Assembly (NCBI GenBank): GCA_964478545.1
Contig: CAYZIS010000002.1
Span: 1-64,000, forward strand
Direction: 5' to 3'
Source of the DNA: DQWO01 sp964478545
Lineage (GTDB): Bacteria; Desulfobacterota; Anaeroferrophillalia; Anaeroferrophillales; Anaeroferrophillaceae
DNA length: 64,000 bases
Every line of letters starts with the position of its first letter. The stretch's first letter is position 1. Positions 26,638 to 35,799 of this stretch are shown one piece after another. Below the pieces are notes generated by a model. That model ran no database searches and was not told where the DNA came from. It was given only the letters and a program-made list of their open reading frames with translations. A program made the position numbers and the translations under genes.

Positions 26638-27480
26638 ATGATTGCCATTCAGCAATTGACCAAAGCATACGGCCAGGTCCAGGCCCTTTCCGGCGTTGAT
26701 TTATCAGTGCAAAAGGGCGAACTGTTCGCGCTTCTGGGTCCCAATGGGGCTGGTAAAACGACCATGGTTCGGATTATGACCGGTCTGACCAGAGCGGATT
26801 CGGGGACTATATTACTCAATGATACGGATATCAGCAAACATCCTACTGAAGCGAAGCGTCAGGTCGGCCTGGTTCCCCAGGTACTGAATCTTGATACTGA
26901 ATTGACGGTATATCGCAATCTGGATCTTCATGGCCGGTTTTTTTCCCTTCCCCGTAATCAGCGCCAAAAGCGGATTGAAGAGTTATTGGCTTATGTTGAG
27001 TTGTCTGATCGGGCCCAGACGCTGGTGAATCATTTATCGGGAGGAATGAAGCGTCGATTGCTCATTGTCCGGGCCATGATGCATCATCCCCGGATTCTTT
27101 TTATGGATGAACCGACGGTGGGGCTGGATGCGGCCATCAGGCGGCGGGTCTGGTCGATCATCCGGCGGATTCAAAATGAAGGAACAACGATTTTTCTGAC
27201 TACTCATTATATTGAGGAAGCGGAGTACCTGGCCGGGCGGGTGGCTTTTATTGACCGGGGGCAGATTGTTGCAGTTGATCAGCCGGCAACCCTGGTGCGG
27301 CGAATGGGTAGCTGGGCCGTAGACCGCCTGGTAGATAATGAGCTGCAGACCGAGTGCTTCCCTGATCGGGCCGCCGCCAAACAGGCTGTCGCAGATTTTC
27401 CCGGACGGGTGACCATAAGACGGGTTAACCTGGAGGATGTCTTTCTTGATTTAACCGGCCGCAAGGTGGTTGAGGAATGA
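26638..27480 (+). CDS. ABC transporter ATP-binding protein (ABC-2 type, NodI/DrrA-like)
   Basis: ATPase of 280 residues. Walker A GPNGAGKTT at about 34-42, Q-loop VPQVLN, signature LSGGMKRRL, Walker B ILFMDEPTVGLD, switch His in TTHYIEEAE. The C-terminal extension (about 220-280) is as in DrrA/NodI-like exporters. It overlaps the permease start (ATGA). Substrate unknown; drugs, polysaccharides or lipids are all possible for this family. Confidence 0.92.
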   Translation: MIAIQQLTKAYGQVQALSGVDLSVQKGELFALLGPNGAGKTTMVRIMTGLTRADSGTILLNDTDISKHPTEAKRQVGLVPQVLNLDTELTVYRNLDLHGRFFSLPRNQRQKRIEELLAYVELSDRAQTLVNHLSGGMKRRLLIVRAMMHHPRILFMDEPTVGLDAAIRRRVWSIIRRIQNEGTTIFLTTHYIEEAEYLAGRVAFIDRGQIVAVDQPATLVRRMGSWAVDRLVDNELQTECFPDRAAAKQAVADFPGRVTIRRVNLEDVFLDLTGRKVVEE

Positions 27481-28247
27481 AGTTGCGGGGGACGTCTATC
27501 ATGACAACGCTGGCTGGCAGTTGGGCAATATTTTTACGGGAGATGCTGATACTGGGCAGCCGGGGGAAAAAAGTATTTTTTTCCATGGCCGTTTCTCCAA
27601 GCCTGTACCTGGTGGCCTTCGGGCTTGGTGTTGGCCACAATATGCACGTTGGCGGCCATCCCTACCTTGAGTTTCTGATTCCCGGTCTGGTGGCCATGGG
27701 GACGATGAATCAGTCATTCGGGATTGCCGGAGAAATCAATATCGCCCGTTTTTACTGGAGAATTTTTGAGGAATTTCAGGCCTCCCCCATTTCTGACCTG
27801 GCTTATGTGATTGGTGAAGTGATGGCCGGGATGGCCAAAGCCTTGATTTCAGTCATTATTGTTATTTTGCTTTCAGGTTTGTTCGGGGTGCAGCTTCATT
27901 TCCTGAATCCGATTTTCTGGTTGGGTATTTTGCTTAATGCCTTTGTTTTTGCCTCCATGGCCGTGATGGCGGCCATGGTGGTGAAATCCCATGCTGACCA
28001 AGCCATGTTGTTTAATTTTATTATCACTCCGATGGCTTTTCTGGGGGGGACTTTTTTCCCCGTGGACAAAATGCCATCCTGGGTTCAGATGATTTTGCAG
28101 GTGCTGCCTTTGACTCATGCTTCCCATCTGATCCGCAGTGGGGCCTATGGTCAGTCAGTAAAGCTTTTGCCGATCGTTATTTTAGCTGTTACTGGCATAG
28201 TCTTTTTTCTGCTTGCGCATCGTTCTGTCTGCCGGGCCCGGGATTAG
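27477..28247 (+). CDS. ABC-2 type transporter permease (NodJ-like)
   Basis: Inner-membrane permease of 256 residues with six hydrophobic segments and the ABC-2 pattern (FLIPGLVAMGTMNQSF, TPMAFLGGTFFPVDKMP, VLPLTHASHLIR). The last motif is typical of NodJ/DrrB-like exporters. Start overlaps the ATPase stop, so the two form one exporter. An internal start at ATG 27501 is possible. Confidence 0.9.
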   Translation: MKLRGTSIMTTLAGSWAIFLREMLILGSRGKKVFFSMAVSPSLYLVAFGLGVGHNMHVGGHPYLEFLIPGLVAMGTMNQSFGIAGEINIARFYWRIFEEFQASPISDLAYVIGEVMAGMAKALISVIIVILLSGLFGVQLHFLNPIFWLGILLNAFVFASMAVMAAMVVKSHADQAMLFNFIITPMAFLGGTFFPVDKMPSWVQMILQVLPLTHASHLIRSGAYGQSVKLLPIVILAVTGIVFFLLAHRSVCRARD

Positions 28248-28273
28248 CCTATAAACCAGATATAGAGGGTGTT

Positions 28274-28520
28274 TAACTTGTGTCCATCTGGAAACGCTCA
28301 TTTCCTGATGAACGCTTTCAGCGGTCAGCAGTCAGCTTTTAGTGTCTTACAGGTCATTTAAGAGTACTTATTTGCGGGCGCACTAATTAAATTTTTGATT
28401 TCGGACCTCAAGCCCGCATTAGTAAAATATTGAAACAAACAACGGGTTAAGCTGAGAGCTAATGGTTGACAGCTAACAGCCCATCCGGAAATATCAGTTT
28501 CCGGATGGAAACTAACTTGA
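28274..28520. mobile_element. MITE-like element C with an extra insert, upstream of selB
   Basis: Element C copy at 28282-28512, flanked by TAACTTGT (28274-28281) and TAACTTGA (28513-28520), 7 of 8 identical. Ends gtccatctggaaac and ccggatggaaac are inverted relative to each other. Compared with the leuA copy it carries about 80 extra bases bounded by TTAGT (28339-28343 and 28419-28423), including a gcgggc/gcccgc stem. Non-coding; it occupies nearly all of the permease-selB spacer. Confidence 0.7.
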
Positions 28521-28535
28521 AAAATGGGGGAATTG

Positions 28536-30446
28536 ATGGACCATAAACGGGTCATTCTGGGGACTGCCGGTCACGTTGATCATGGTAAAACCACCCTGGT
28601 GAAGGCCTTGACCGGTACGGATACCGACCGCCTGTTGGAAGAAAAAAAACGGGGCATTACCATCGAACTGGGTTTTGCCCATCTGGATCTTCCTGACGGC
28701 CAGTCTCTGGGGATTATTGATGTTCCCGGCCACGAGCGTTTTATTAAAAATATGGTTGCTGGCGTTGCCGGTATCGATCTGGTGGCCCTGGTGATTGCCG
28801 CCGACGAAGGGGTGATGCCTCAGACCCGCGAGCATCTTGATATTTGTCGTTTGCTGGGGGTGGAAAAAGGCCTGGTAGTCATGACCAAAACGGATATGGT
28901 CGATGATGAATGGCGAGAATTGGTTATTGATGATATCAGAAAATACCTGCATGGAACTTTTCTGGCTGAGGTGCCGATCATGCTGGTTTCTGCTATTACG
29001 GGTGAAGGTATTGAAGCATTATTGCAGGAATTGATGCGGCTGGCGGCTGAAACTGCTGCCCGGCCGATTGCCGGCCCTTTTCGGTTGCCCATTGATCGGG
29101 CTTTTGTGATGAAAGGTTTTGGTTCTGTGATAACCGGAACCACTCTGTCCGGTTCGGTTACTGTTGGCGATCAGGTGGAATTGCTGCCGGCCGGCTTGGC
29201 CAGCCGGGTGCGGGGCATTCAAACCTATGACAGCATCAGAGAAACCGCAGCCGCTGGTGAACGGACGGCGGTCAATCTACAGGGTCTGGAAAAATCGCAG
29301 ATTGTCCGGGGGGAAATTCTGGTTCATCCTGATACGGTCGAAATAACTTCCATGATTGATATCTATTACAGCCATTTACCGGGAGCTTCCAATCCGCTGA
29401 AACCACGCAGCAAGATGATGGTTCATGCCGGCAGTGCTGCTATTATGGCTACGGTGGTGGTGCTTTCGGGTAATGGTATTAACCCGGGTGACTCAGATTA
29501 TGTTCAAGTTCGTCTTAATTCCCCCACGGTAGTTTTGTATGGCGACCGGCTGGTGTTGCGCAGCTTTGCCTGGCAGGAAACCATGGGTGGTGGTCAGGTA
29601 CTGAACCCTCATCCCCGCAAACACCGGCTGAAGGAATTTCCCGAGCTGCTGCCGTCACTGGAAATATTGCGGCAGGGTGAGATCAGCCAAGTGGTTGAGG
29701 TCCTGATAGACAACCATGAACTACAGGGGCTGAATGCCGGAGAAATTGCCGGTCAGGTACCGCTTTCATCTAAGAAGTTGCGATTGGTGCTTGATGAGTT
29801 ATCTGCCGCCAAAAAGGTGGTTCGTTATGATGTCGAACGCCGGGCTTATATCAGCGGCAAGCGATTCCGGGAACTGCAGGATAAACTGGTGGAATTGGTT
29901 GCCGCCTATCATCAGCAGTTTCCGGTGAAGTTGGGGATTTTTAAGGAAGAGTTGAAATCCCGGCTGCAACTTAAGCCCCTGCTGTTTGCCAGTGTGTTGC
30001 AACGAACAATGAAGGACCAGCGCCTGGTGCTGGAAAAAGAAATTATCCGCCTTCCCGATCACCAGATTTGCCTGGAGGTGGATGAGAAAGAGCTTAAGGG
30101 GAAAATCCTGCGGATTTATCGACAGGCCGGTCTGCAGTTTCCTGATTTTCGCTTCCTGATCAGTGAACTTGAAGTAACGGAAGCCGAAATAAGAACCATG
30201 GTCAGCCTGCTGGAGAAAGAGGGTGCGTTGGTGCGGGTTAAAGAAGGCAGTTATATTCCCAGCGGAGATTATGAGCAGTTAAAGAAGAAAGTGGGTACCT
30301 ACTTTGAAAAACATGGGGAATTGACCACCCCTCAATTCAAGGAAATGGTCGGTTTGACCCGAAAATATGTGATTCCCCTGATTGAATGTCTGGATATGTA
30401 CAAGGTGACCCAGCGTCAGGGTGATATCCGGGTGTTGCTGAAATGA
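28536..30446 (+). CDS. selB: Selenocysteine-specific elongation factor SelB
   Basis: GTPase that brings Sec-tRNA(Sec) to UGA codons with a SECIS hairpin; 636 residues from ATG 28536 (GGGGGAA upstream; ATG 28524 has no ribosome binding site). G1 GTAGHVDHGKT, switch II DVPGHERF, G4 MTKTDMVD, then EF-Tu-like beta-barrels, a domain IV-like barrel, and C-terminal winged-helix repeats (about 400-636) that bind SECIS RNA. selA, selD and tRNA-Sec were not seen in the window, and no selenoprotein gene was recognised. Confidence 0.93.
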   Translation: MDHKRVILGTAGHVDHGKTTLVKALTGTDTDRLLEEKKRGITIELGFAHLDLPDGQSLGIIDVPGHERFIKNMVAGVAGIDLVALVIAADEGVMPQTREHLDICRLLGVEKGLVVMTKTDMVDDEWRELVIDDIRKYLHGTFLAEVPIMLVSAITGEGIEALLQELMRLAAETAARPIAGPFRLPIDRAFVMKGFGSVITGTTLSGSVTVGDQVELLPAGLASRVRGIQTYDSIRETAAAGERTAVNLQGLEKSQIVRGEILVHPDTVEITSMIDIYYSHLPGASNPLKPRSKMMVHAGSAAIMATVVVLSGNGINPGDSDYVQVRLNSPTVVLYGDRLVLRSFAWQETMGGGQVLNPHPRKHRLKEFPELLPSLEILRQGEISQVVEVLIDNHELQGLNAGEIAGQVPLSSKKLRLVLDELSAAKKVVRYDVERRAYISGKRFRELQDKLVELVAAYHQQFPVKLGIFKEELKSRLQLKPLLFASVLQRTMKDQRLVLEKEIIRLPDHQICLEVDEKELKGKILRIYRQAGLQFPDFRFLISELEVTEAEIRTMVSLLEKEGALVRVKEGSYIPSGDYEQLKKKVGTYFEKHGELTTPQFKEMVGLTRKYVIPLIECLDMYKVTQRQGDIRVLLK

Positions 30447-30561
30447 GGAGGGGGGGGGGATGGGAACCAATTAATAACTTGTTCATGTCCGATCATGTTG
30501 TTATACTTATTTGACAGTGATGAGTTCAATGTCTATGTTAGATCAGTGAAAGGAGGTAATT

Positions 30562-30978
30562 ATGACTGATTCATTGCATGGTAACCGGGTTCGAGGTTTT
30601 ATTATTCGCTGGGTGGTGAATGCCCTGGCGTTATTGGTAGCCGCCTGGATTTTGAAAGGAATTGTGATCAGCAGTTACCTTTCCCTGTTTGTGGCCGCTT
30701 TTGTGATTGGTCTGCTGAATGCTTTTTTGCGGCCGGTGGTCCTTCTTTTGACCCTGCCGCTCAATATCCTCACTCTGGGACTTTTTACATTTGTGGTTAA
30801 TGGCATCATGATATTATTGGCGGGGGATGTGGTTCGTGGTTTTGACGTTCACGGCTTTTTTTCGGCGGTTTTTGCGGCCCTGATCATGGGTTGTGTCAGT
30901 TTTCTCCTCAATCTTTTTATCAGCGACAGCGGCCAGATTGAAAATGTGATGATTGTTACTGATGAGCATCGTTTCTGA
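30562..30978 (+). CDS. YvlD-like / phage holin family 4 membrane protein
   Basis: A 138-residue protein with four membrane segments. The pattern NAFLRPVVLLLTLPLNILTLG followed by FVVNGIMILLA identifies the PhageHolin_4_2 (YvlD) family, which is ordinary chromosomal despite the name. AAAGGAGG before ATG 30562. Function unknown. It lies between selB and ftsH. Confidence 0.85.
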   Translation: MTDSLHGNRVRGFIIRWVVNALALLVAAWILKGIVISSYLSLFVAAFVIGLLNAFLRPVVLLLTLPLNILTLGLFTFVVNGIMILLAGDVVRGFDVHGFFSAVFAALIMGCVSFLLNLFISDSGQIENVMIVTDEHRF

Positions 30979-31059
30979 AGACTGTGTTGTCAGCGGAAAT
31001 TTAAACGTGATATTTTCGCTTTATCGTTGAAAACCCGATCATAATCAGGATTTTTACTC

Positions 31060-32955
31060 ATGCCTAAAAGAGCTTTTCGCCTCAAGCCTCCGGAACCGGA
31101 GATGGAAGTCAATAAACCCCGGGATCAGTCCCTGTGGAAGAACCCGTGGAATTTTTCTTTTATCTATTTCATCCTGATGTTTGCCTTTTTCTATTTTTTC
31201 CAGGCATCCATGGGGGTACAGCGCCAGTCTATTCCCTACAGCCAGTTTCAGGAGTATTTGCGTAACAACCAGGTGGGCGAATGTGTCATCAGTGAGAAAA
31301 AGATTACCGGTACCCTGAAAATCCAGGATGCCCAGGGACGGCCAAAATTATTTTCCACCGTACTGCTCAAGGATAATGCCCTGGTGGATCAGTTGAATCA
31401 GCACGGGGTTAAATATTCAGTTCGTTACAATGATAATTGGTTGAACAAGCTGATTTTTGGTTGGATTCTGCCGATGCTGTTTATTTTTGTCATCTGGGGA
31501 TTTTTATCCCGGCGGATGGGCAGCATGGGTGGCAACTTTCTGAATATTGGCAAACATAAGGCCCGGATCCATGCCAGTGATCAGGCCAAGGTAACCTTTG
31601 ATGACGTGGCCGGGGTGGAAGAGGCGGAGCTGGAATTGGAAGAAGTGATCGAATTTTTGAAAAACCCCCAGTACTTCCAGCGGTTGGGAGGACATATGCC
31701 TAAAGGTGTAATGTTGGTCGGCCAGCCGGGAACCGGGAAAACCCTGTTGGCCAAAGCTGTTGCCGGCGAAGCAGGGGTACCTTTTTTTAGTATCAGCGGC
31801 TCGGAATTCATTGAGATGTTTGTCGGGGTGGGGGCGGCCCGGGTCCGTGATCTTTTTGACCAGGCCCGCAAAAAAGCTCCCTGCATTATTTTTATTGATG
31901 AACTGGATGCTATCGGCCGGCAGCGGGGTGGGCCAATGGCCATGGGTACTAACGATGAGCGGGAACAAACGTTGAACCAGCTGCTGGTGGAGATAGACGG
32001 GTTTGACACCAGCAAGGGAGTGGTGGTGCTGGCGGCAACCAACCGCCCGGAAATTCTTGATAAAGCCTTGCTCAGGGCAGGCCGTTTCGATCGCCAGATA
32101 GTGGTTGACAAACCTGATCTGCAGGGTCGTGAAGATATTTTGAAAATTCATACGAAGCATCTGGAGCTGGCTGAAGAGGTGAATCTACACCTCATTGCCC
32201 GCCGTACTCCGGGGCTGGTGGGAGCTGATCTGGCCAATGTTGCTAATGAGGCGGCTATCCTGGCAGCCAGGAGAGAGCGGCCGTCGGTGACCACCAAGGA
32301 TTTTGAAGATGCTATTGAGCGGATTATTGCCGGGCCGGAGAAAAAACGCAATCCCATGGGCCAGGATGAAAAACACCGGGTTGCCTACCATGAGTCAGGT
32401 CATACCTTGGTAGCTATGACCGTACCAACCGGGGAACCAGTCCATAAAGTTTCCATTATTCCCCGGGGTGTGGGGGCTTTGGGCTATACATTGCAACTGC
32501 CGGTCAAGGAAAAATTTCTGGCTACCAAGCTGGAATTGCTGGACCAGATAGCTGTTTTGCTCGGAGGCCGGGTGGCTGAAGAACTGGCTTTTGGTGATAT
32601 TTCAACCGGGGCTCAGAATGATCTGGAGCGGGCGACGGAAATTGCCCATAAAATGGTCTGTGAATTTGGCATGAGTGATGAGCTGGGACCCCGAACCTAT
32701 GGTAAAAAAGTTATTTCACCGTTTCTAGGGAATGTCACCAGTGAAGAGCGTAATTACAGTGATGAGACCGCTGAGCGGATTGATAAAGAAGTCAGCCGGA
32801 TTATTGCCATGGCTCACCAGCGGGTTCATGAAATTTTGGCTGAGAAACGGCCGGTTCTTGATCATCTTACTGGGATTTTGGAGGAGCGGGAAGTCCTTTC
32901 CGGAGATGAAGTAAAGAAAATTATTGCCGATATGCCGGAGGGGGAATCAGCCTGA
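31060..32955 (+). CDS. ftsH: ATP-dependent zinc metalloprotease FtsH
   Basis: Membrane-bound AAA+ protease of 631 residues degrading misassembled membrane proteins and regulators. Two membrane segments (about 33-50 and 133-149) bracket a periplasmic domain. Walker A GQPGTGKT at 221-228, Walker B IIFIDELDAIG, SRH with NRPEILDKALLRAGRFDR, and zinc site His444-Glu445-x-x-His448 (HESGH). hflK-hflC, whose products normally form a complex with FtsH, are 5.5 kb downstream on the same strand. Confidence 0.97.
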   Translation: MPKRAFRLKPPEPEMEVNKPRDQSLWKNPWNFSFIYFILMFAFFYFFQASMGVQRQSIPYSQFQEYLRNNQVGECVISEKKITGTLKIQDAQGRPKLFSTVLLKDNALVDQLNQHGVKYSVRYNDNWLNKLIFGWILPMLFIFVIWGFLSRRMGSMGGNFLNIGKHKARIHASDQAKVTFDDVAGVEEAELELEEVIEFLKNPQYFQRLGGHMPKGVMLVGQPGTGKTLLAKAVAGEAGVPFFSISGSEFIEMFVGVGAARVRDLFDQARKKAPCIIFIDELDAIGRQRGGPMAMGTNDEREQTLNQLLVEIDGFDTSKGVVVLAATNRPEILDKALLRAGRFDRQIVVDKPDLQGREDILKIHTKHLELAEEVNLHLIARRTPGLVGADLANVANEAAILAARRERPSVTTKDFEDAIERIIAGPEKKRNPMGQDEKHRVAYHESGHTLVAMTVPTGEPVHKVSIIPRGVGALGYTLQLPVKEKFLATKLELLDQIAVLLGGRVAEELAFGDISTGAQNDLERATEIAHKMVCEFGMSDELGPRTYGKKVISPFLGNVTSEERNYSDETAERIDKEVSRIIAMAHQRVHEILAEKRPVLDHLTGILEEREVLSGDEVKKIIADMPEGESA

Positions 32956-32957
32956 TT

Positions 32958-33012
32958 TCCAGCCGTGTCCGCCGACAGGCAGGGCTGTTTTTAGAACAAC
33001 TCAGAAAGTTGA
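32958..33012. repeat. Family A left-end fragment, inverted
   Basis: The complement of this segment matches the left end of the A copy at 37377 (CTCAACTTTCTGAGTT... to gccctgcctgtcggcgg). It lies directly after the ftsH stop. Confidence 0.6.
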
Positions 33013-33049
33013 GTTTTTTGATCTTATGGTGAGAAAGGAGAATTATCTG

Positions 33050-33796
33050 ATGAAATATCGTTTGCTGGCCCTTGTTTTAGGATGCTTTTTTCTGTTTTCA
33101 GGCTGCGCCACGCAGCCGGTGAAGGAGGTTGGCTTCATTCTGCCTCGTGATCTTGCCAACCGGACGGTGATCAAGGGGGCTGAGATCGGAGTTGTCAGCT
33201 ACGCGGACCGGGCGGAGGCAAAGGCTGCTTTCGGTTTTGACGTGATTGGTGCCGGGCTGCTGCCTATCCAGGTGGTATTCGATAACCGGGGTGATCAGAC
33301 CTTCCGCATTGATGCTGAACAGACCATGCTTGTGAATCAGGAACGGCGGGTTTTTAATATTCTCTCCAGTAGTACGGCTTATCAGCGGATTGAAAAAAAA
33401 GGTGGCCTGGCCCGATTAGGGATGCCGTCTGCCAAAGGTGCGGCTCTGGGTGCGGTAACCGGGGCCATTATCGGGGCCGCAGTTGGTGTCGTCAGTGGAG
33501 AAAATGTGGGGGAAGCCCTGGGGAAAGGGGCGGCTGTGGGTGGCGCGGCCGGTGCGGTGCTTGGGGGCGGCAGCACCATGACTTCCGATGCCAGGGAGGA
33601 TGCCCGTTATCAGATTTCTGAGGACATTGACCGTCGTTCACTGGATAATCGGGATATCCTTCCCGGAAGAATTTCCCATGGTTTTCTCTTTTTCCCGGCT
33701 GAAGCCGGTATCCCTTCCTCTTTGATTTTAAAGGTGTTGGATAAGGATAGCGGCGTTTTTTATACCCGTGAATTTTCTTTGTCAGCTGGCCAGTAA
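33050..33796 (+). CDS. Glycine-zipper outer membrane lipoprotein
   Basis: A lipoprotein of 248 residues from ATG 33050 (GAAAGGAG 9 bases upstream). The signal is MKYRLLALVLGCFFLFSGC with a lipobox (FSGC), lipidated Cys at residue 19. A Gly/Ala-rich glycine-zipper-like stretch (AALGAVTGAIIGAAVGVVSG and following) is at about 125-175 and could insert in a membrane. No functional family was recognised. The upstream frame back to 32924 runs through repeat DNA and is not the true start. Confidence 0.8.
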   Translation: MKYRLLALVLGCFFLFSGCATQPVKEVGFILPRDLANRTVIKGAEIGVVSYADRAEAKAAFGFDVIGAGLLPIQVVFDNRGDQTFRIDAEQTMLVNQERRVFNILSSSTAYQRIEKKGGLARLGMPSAKGAALGAVTGAIIGAAVGVVSGENVGEALGKGAAVGGAAGAVLGGGSTMTSDAREDARYQISEDIDRRSLDNRDILPGRISHGFLFFPAEAGIPSSLILKVLDKDSGVFYTREFSLSAGQ

Positions 33797-33820
33797 TTCC
33801 GCATGGATATGTGGAAGTGA

Positions 33821-35248
33821 ATGATTATTCCTAACTGGATTTTTGCCCATTTTTTTGAAATCGTCGGCTATATGCTGGCGATTGTCCTGATTCCCCGCAT
33901 CCTCCTTGAACGGCGGCACCCCGGGGCGACTTTGGCCTGGATTCTGGCCATTGGTCTGCTCCCTTATGTGGGCGTGCCGCTTTATTTTTTTATTGGTGGT
34001 AAGCGGATTCAACGCATTGTTGAAAAAATGGAGCAGCCACCCAAAAAGTTTCCGGATTCTTTTTCCGTGTCAGCCGGTGAGATAACGCCATCATTGAACC
34101 GGGTTTCGGACCTGATGGTCAGAACCGGTGCATATTTTCCGGTAGCCGGCAACCATTGTCGGATTATCGATGACGGGGTTGAAGCTTATCAAATTCTCAC
34201 TGAGCTTATCGAACAGGCTGAAATTTCCATCGAAATTACCGCCTTTATTCTTGGCCGCGATGATGTGGGCAGAAGATTGGTGGCCCTGCTGGTCCGTAAA
34301 GCTCGCCAGGGAGTAAAGGTCAAGCTGCTGCTTGATGCGCTGGGGTGTTTTTTGACCAAAGGCCGTTTTGTCCAGCCCCTTCGCGATGCTGGTGGCCAAG
34401 TGGGGATTTTTTTGCCCCTGCTGCCTGTGCGCAGCCGGTGGGCGGCTAATTTACGTAATCATCGTAAAATGATGATTATTGATGGTTGTCAGGCAATGGC
34501 CGGTGGTATGAACCTGGCAAAGAATTATCTTGGTCCGGCCAGTTATAAAAAACGTTGGAAGGATACCGCGCTGTTGCTCAAGGGAACGGCCGTTGCTCAC
34601 CTTCGTAATGTTTTCCGGCATGATTGGGCCTATGCCACCGGGGAAAAATTCGAACGAGTTATTCCTGATTGTACTTTATTGGTGGATCATGAGGTTGACA
34701 GTATTGTTCAGGTCGTAGCTGATGGTCCGGAATATGCCAACCGTCGTCCGCTTTATTCAGGGGTTCTGGCTGCTTTGCATCAGGCGGAAGAGAGTATCTG
34801 GGTGGTCAGTCCTTACTTTGTTCCCGATGAACCCCTGTCAGCCGCTTTGGAATTGGCAGCCCGAATGGGTCGGGATGTGAGGCTTATTATCCCGGAACGT
34901 TCCAACCATCCCCTGGTTGATCTGGCCGGAAACTCTTTTTTGCCTGATCTGGTTGATGCCGGGGTGCAATTATACCGTTACCAGCCGGGGATGATCCACG
35001 CCAAGCTGATTGTCATTGACGGTCGCCTGGCCGTGACCGGGACCGTCAATATGGATATCCGCAGTTTCCAGCTTAATTTTGAGCTGGCGCTGTTCCTTTA
35101 TTCTGCGGTAGATGTGCGCCAGATAGTTTCCGTGGTGGAGAAAATTGTTGCTGACTCCCGGTTGGTAAGCTCAGAGGAAATCCACCAGCGGGGCAAAGTG
35201 CGGGAATTTGTCGAGGATATTTGCCGGGTCTTTTCTCCGGTGTTATAG
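33821..35248 (+). CDS. cls: Cardiolipin synthase (PLD family)
   Basis: A 475-residue phospholipase D-superfamily synthase joining two phosphatidylglycerols into cardiolipin. Two N-terminal membrane segments with the PLDc_N pattern (LERRHPGATLAWILA), then two HxK motifs: His214 (NHRKMMIIDG) and His393 (HAKLIVIDG). The length matches ClsA-type enzymes. It starts 25 bases after the lipoprotein gene. Confidence 0.93.
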   Translation: MIIPNWIFAHFFEIVGYMLAIVLIPRILLERRHPGATLAWILAIGLLPYVGVPLYFFIGGKRIQRIVEKMEQPPKKFPDSFSVSAGEITPSLNRVSDLMVRTGAYFPVAGNHCRIIDDGVEAYQILTELIEQAEISIEITAFILGRDDVGRRLVALLVRKARQGVKVKLLLDALGCFLTKGRFVQPLRDAGGQVGIFLPLLPVRSRWAANLRNHRKMMIIDGCQAMAGGMNLAKNYLGPASYKKRWKDTALLLKGTAVAHLRNVFRHDWAYATGEKFERVIPDCTLLVDHEVDSIVQVVADGPEYANRRPLYSGVLAALHQAEESIWVVSPYFVPDEPLSAALELAARMGRDVRLIIPERSNHPLVDLAGNSFLPDLVDAGVQLYRYQPGMIHAKLIVIDGRLAVTGTVNMDIRSFQLNFELALFLYSAVDVRQIVSVVEKIVADSRLVSSEEIHQRGKVREFVEDICRVFSPVL

Positions 35249-35299
35249 ATTAGTCCGTATTTAAGTTTTATTGCTAATGAACTGATTTCATGGTTTTTT

Positions 35300-35547
35300 C
35301 AGTGGTGTCCGGTTAGGCTCTTGCAACCGTTAACCGGAGCTGATTTCAGCGCTTTTTGGCGCTCGATTGCCTGCATTTCCAACGGCTCATGGCGCTAAAA
35401 TTGCCAAACTCGCCCTTCCAGGGCTCAAACAGGGCAATTTTTAGGCTCTATTTGCCGGGAAAAGCAGCGGCATCTCACGATGTCGCGCTGAATCAGCACC
35501 AGTTAACGACATTGTAGACAACGCAAAAAAATATACCAGACACTAGC
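35300..35547. mobile_element. MITE-like element B, copy 1
   Basis: About 248 bp with ends cagtggtgtccggtta and taccagacactagc, which are imperfect inverted repeats (AGTGTCCGGT core). Internal landmarks are gctttttggcgctcgattgcctg and acgatgtcgcgctga. Near-full copies are at 54686 and 57539. No clear target duplication is left here because the right flank has been rearranged next to a family A core. No coding potential. Confidence 0.8.
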
Positions 35548-35564
35548 CAAAAGAAATTTTCTTA

Positions 35565-35672
35565 GGATGTTCAGGCATAGCTTTCGCTCATTCTCGCCGG
35601 GCGTCCGCCGCGAATCACCGTCGTGGTGATTCGTTCGGCGGCCAAACCCGCTGCGAGCCAAGCCCGAACATT
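35565..35672. repeat. Repeat family A core
   Basis: Short A core with the perfect central hairpin (cgaatcaccg / cggtgattcg type), truncated between the hairpin and the gagccaagcccgaac right core. It lies between B and E copies, making a mosaic spacer. Confidence 0.75.
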
Positions 35673-35746
35673 AAATTTTCTTATTTTTTATGCCCCTCAA
35701 GGGGGTGCTGAAAAGAGTGACAGAAATTCAGGAGTCAGTTACTAAA
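35673..35746. repeat. Repeat E, copy 1
   Basis: About 74 bp containing tgcccctcaagggggt (a CCCC-tcaa-GGGG hairpin) and gaaaagagtgacagaaattc. Same unit at 50440-50511 and 62724-62798, always directly after family A sequence. Confidence 0.7.
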
Positions 35747-35799
35747 CGCTGATAGCTAACCGCTTAACTTTGGTTTTATAATGTGCAGGAGCTAGTGAA

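Noticed and set aside
30447..30561. tRNA-Sec after selB
   Set aside because: The G-rich start (gaggaggggggggg) looked suggestive, but no anticodon arm, T loop or CCA-proximal stem follows.
30562..30978. Prophage, suggested by the holin-like family name
   Set aside because: The YvlD/holin 4 family is common in ordinary chromosomes and no other phage gene is nearby.
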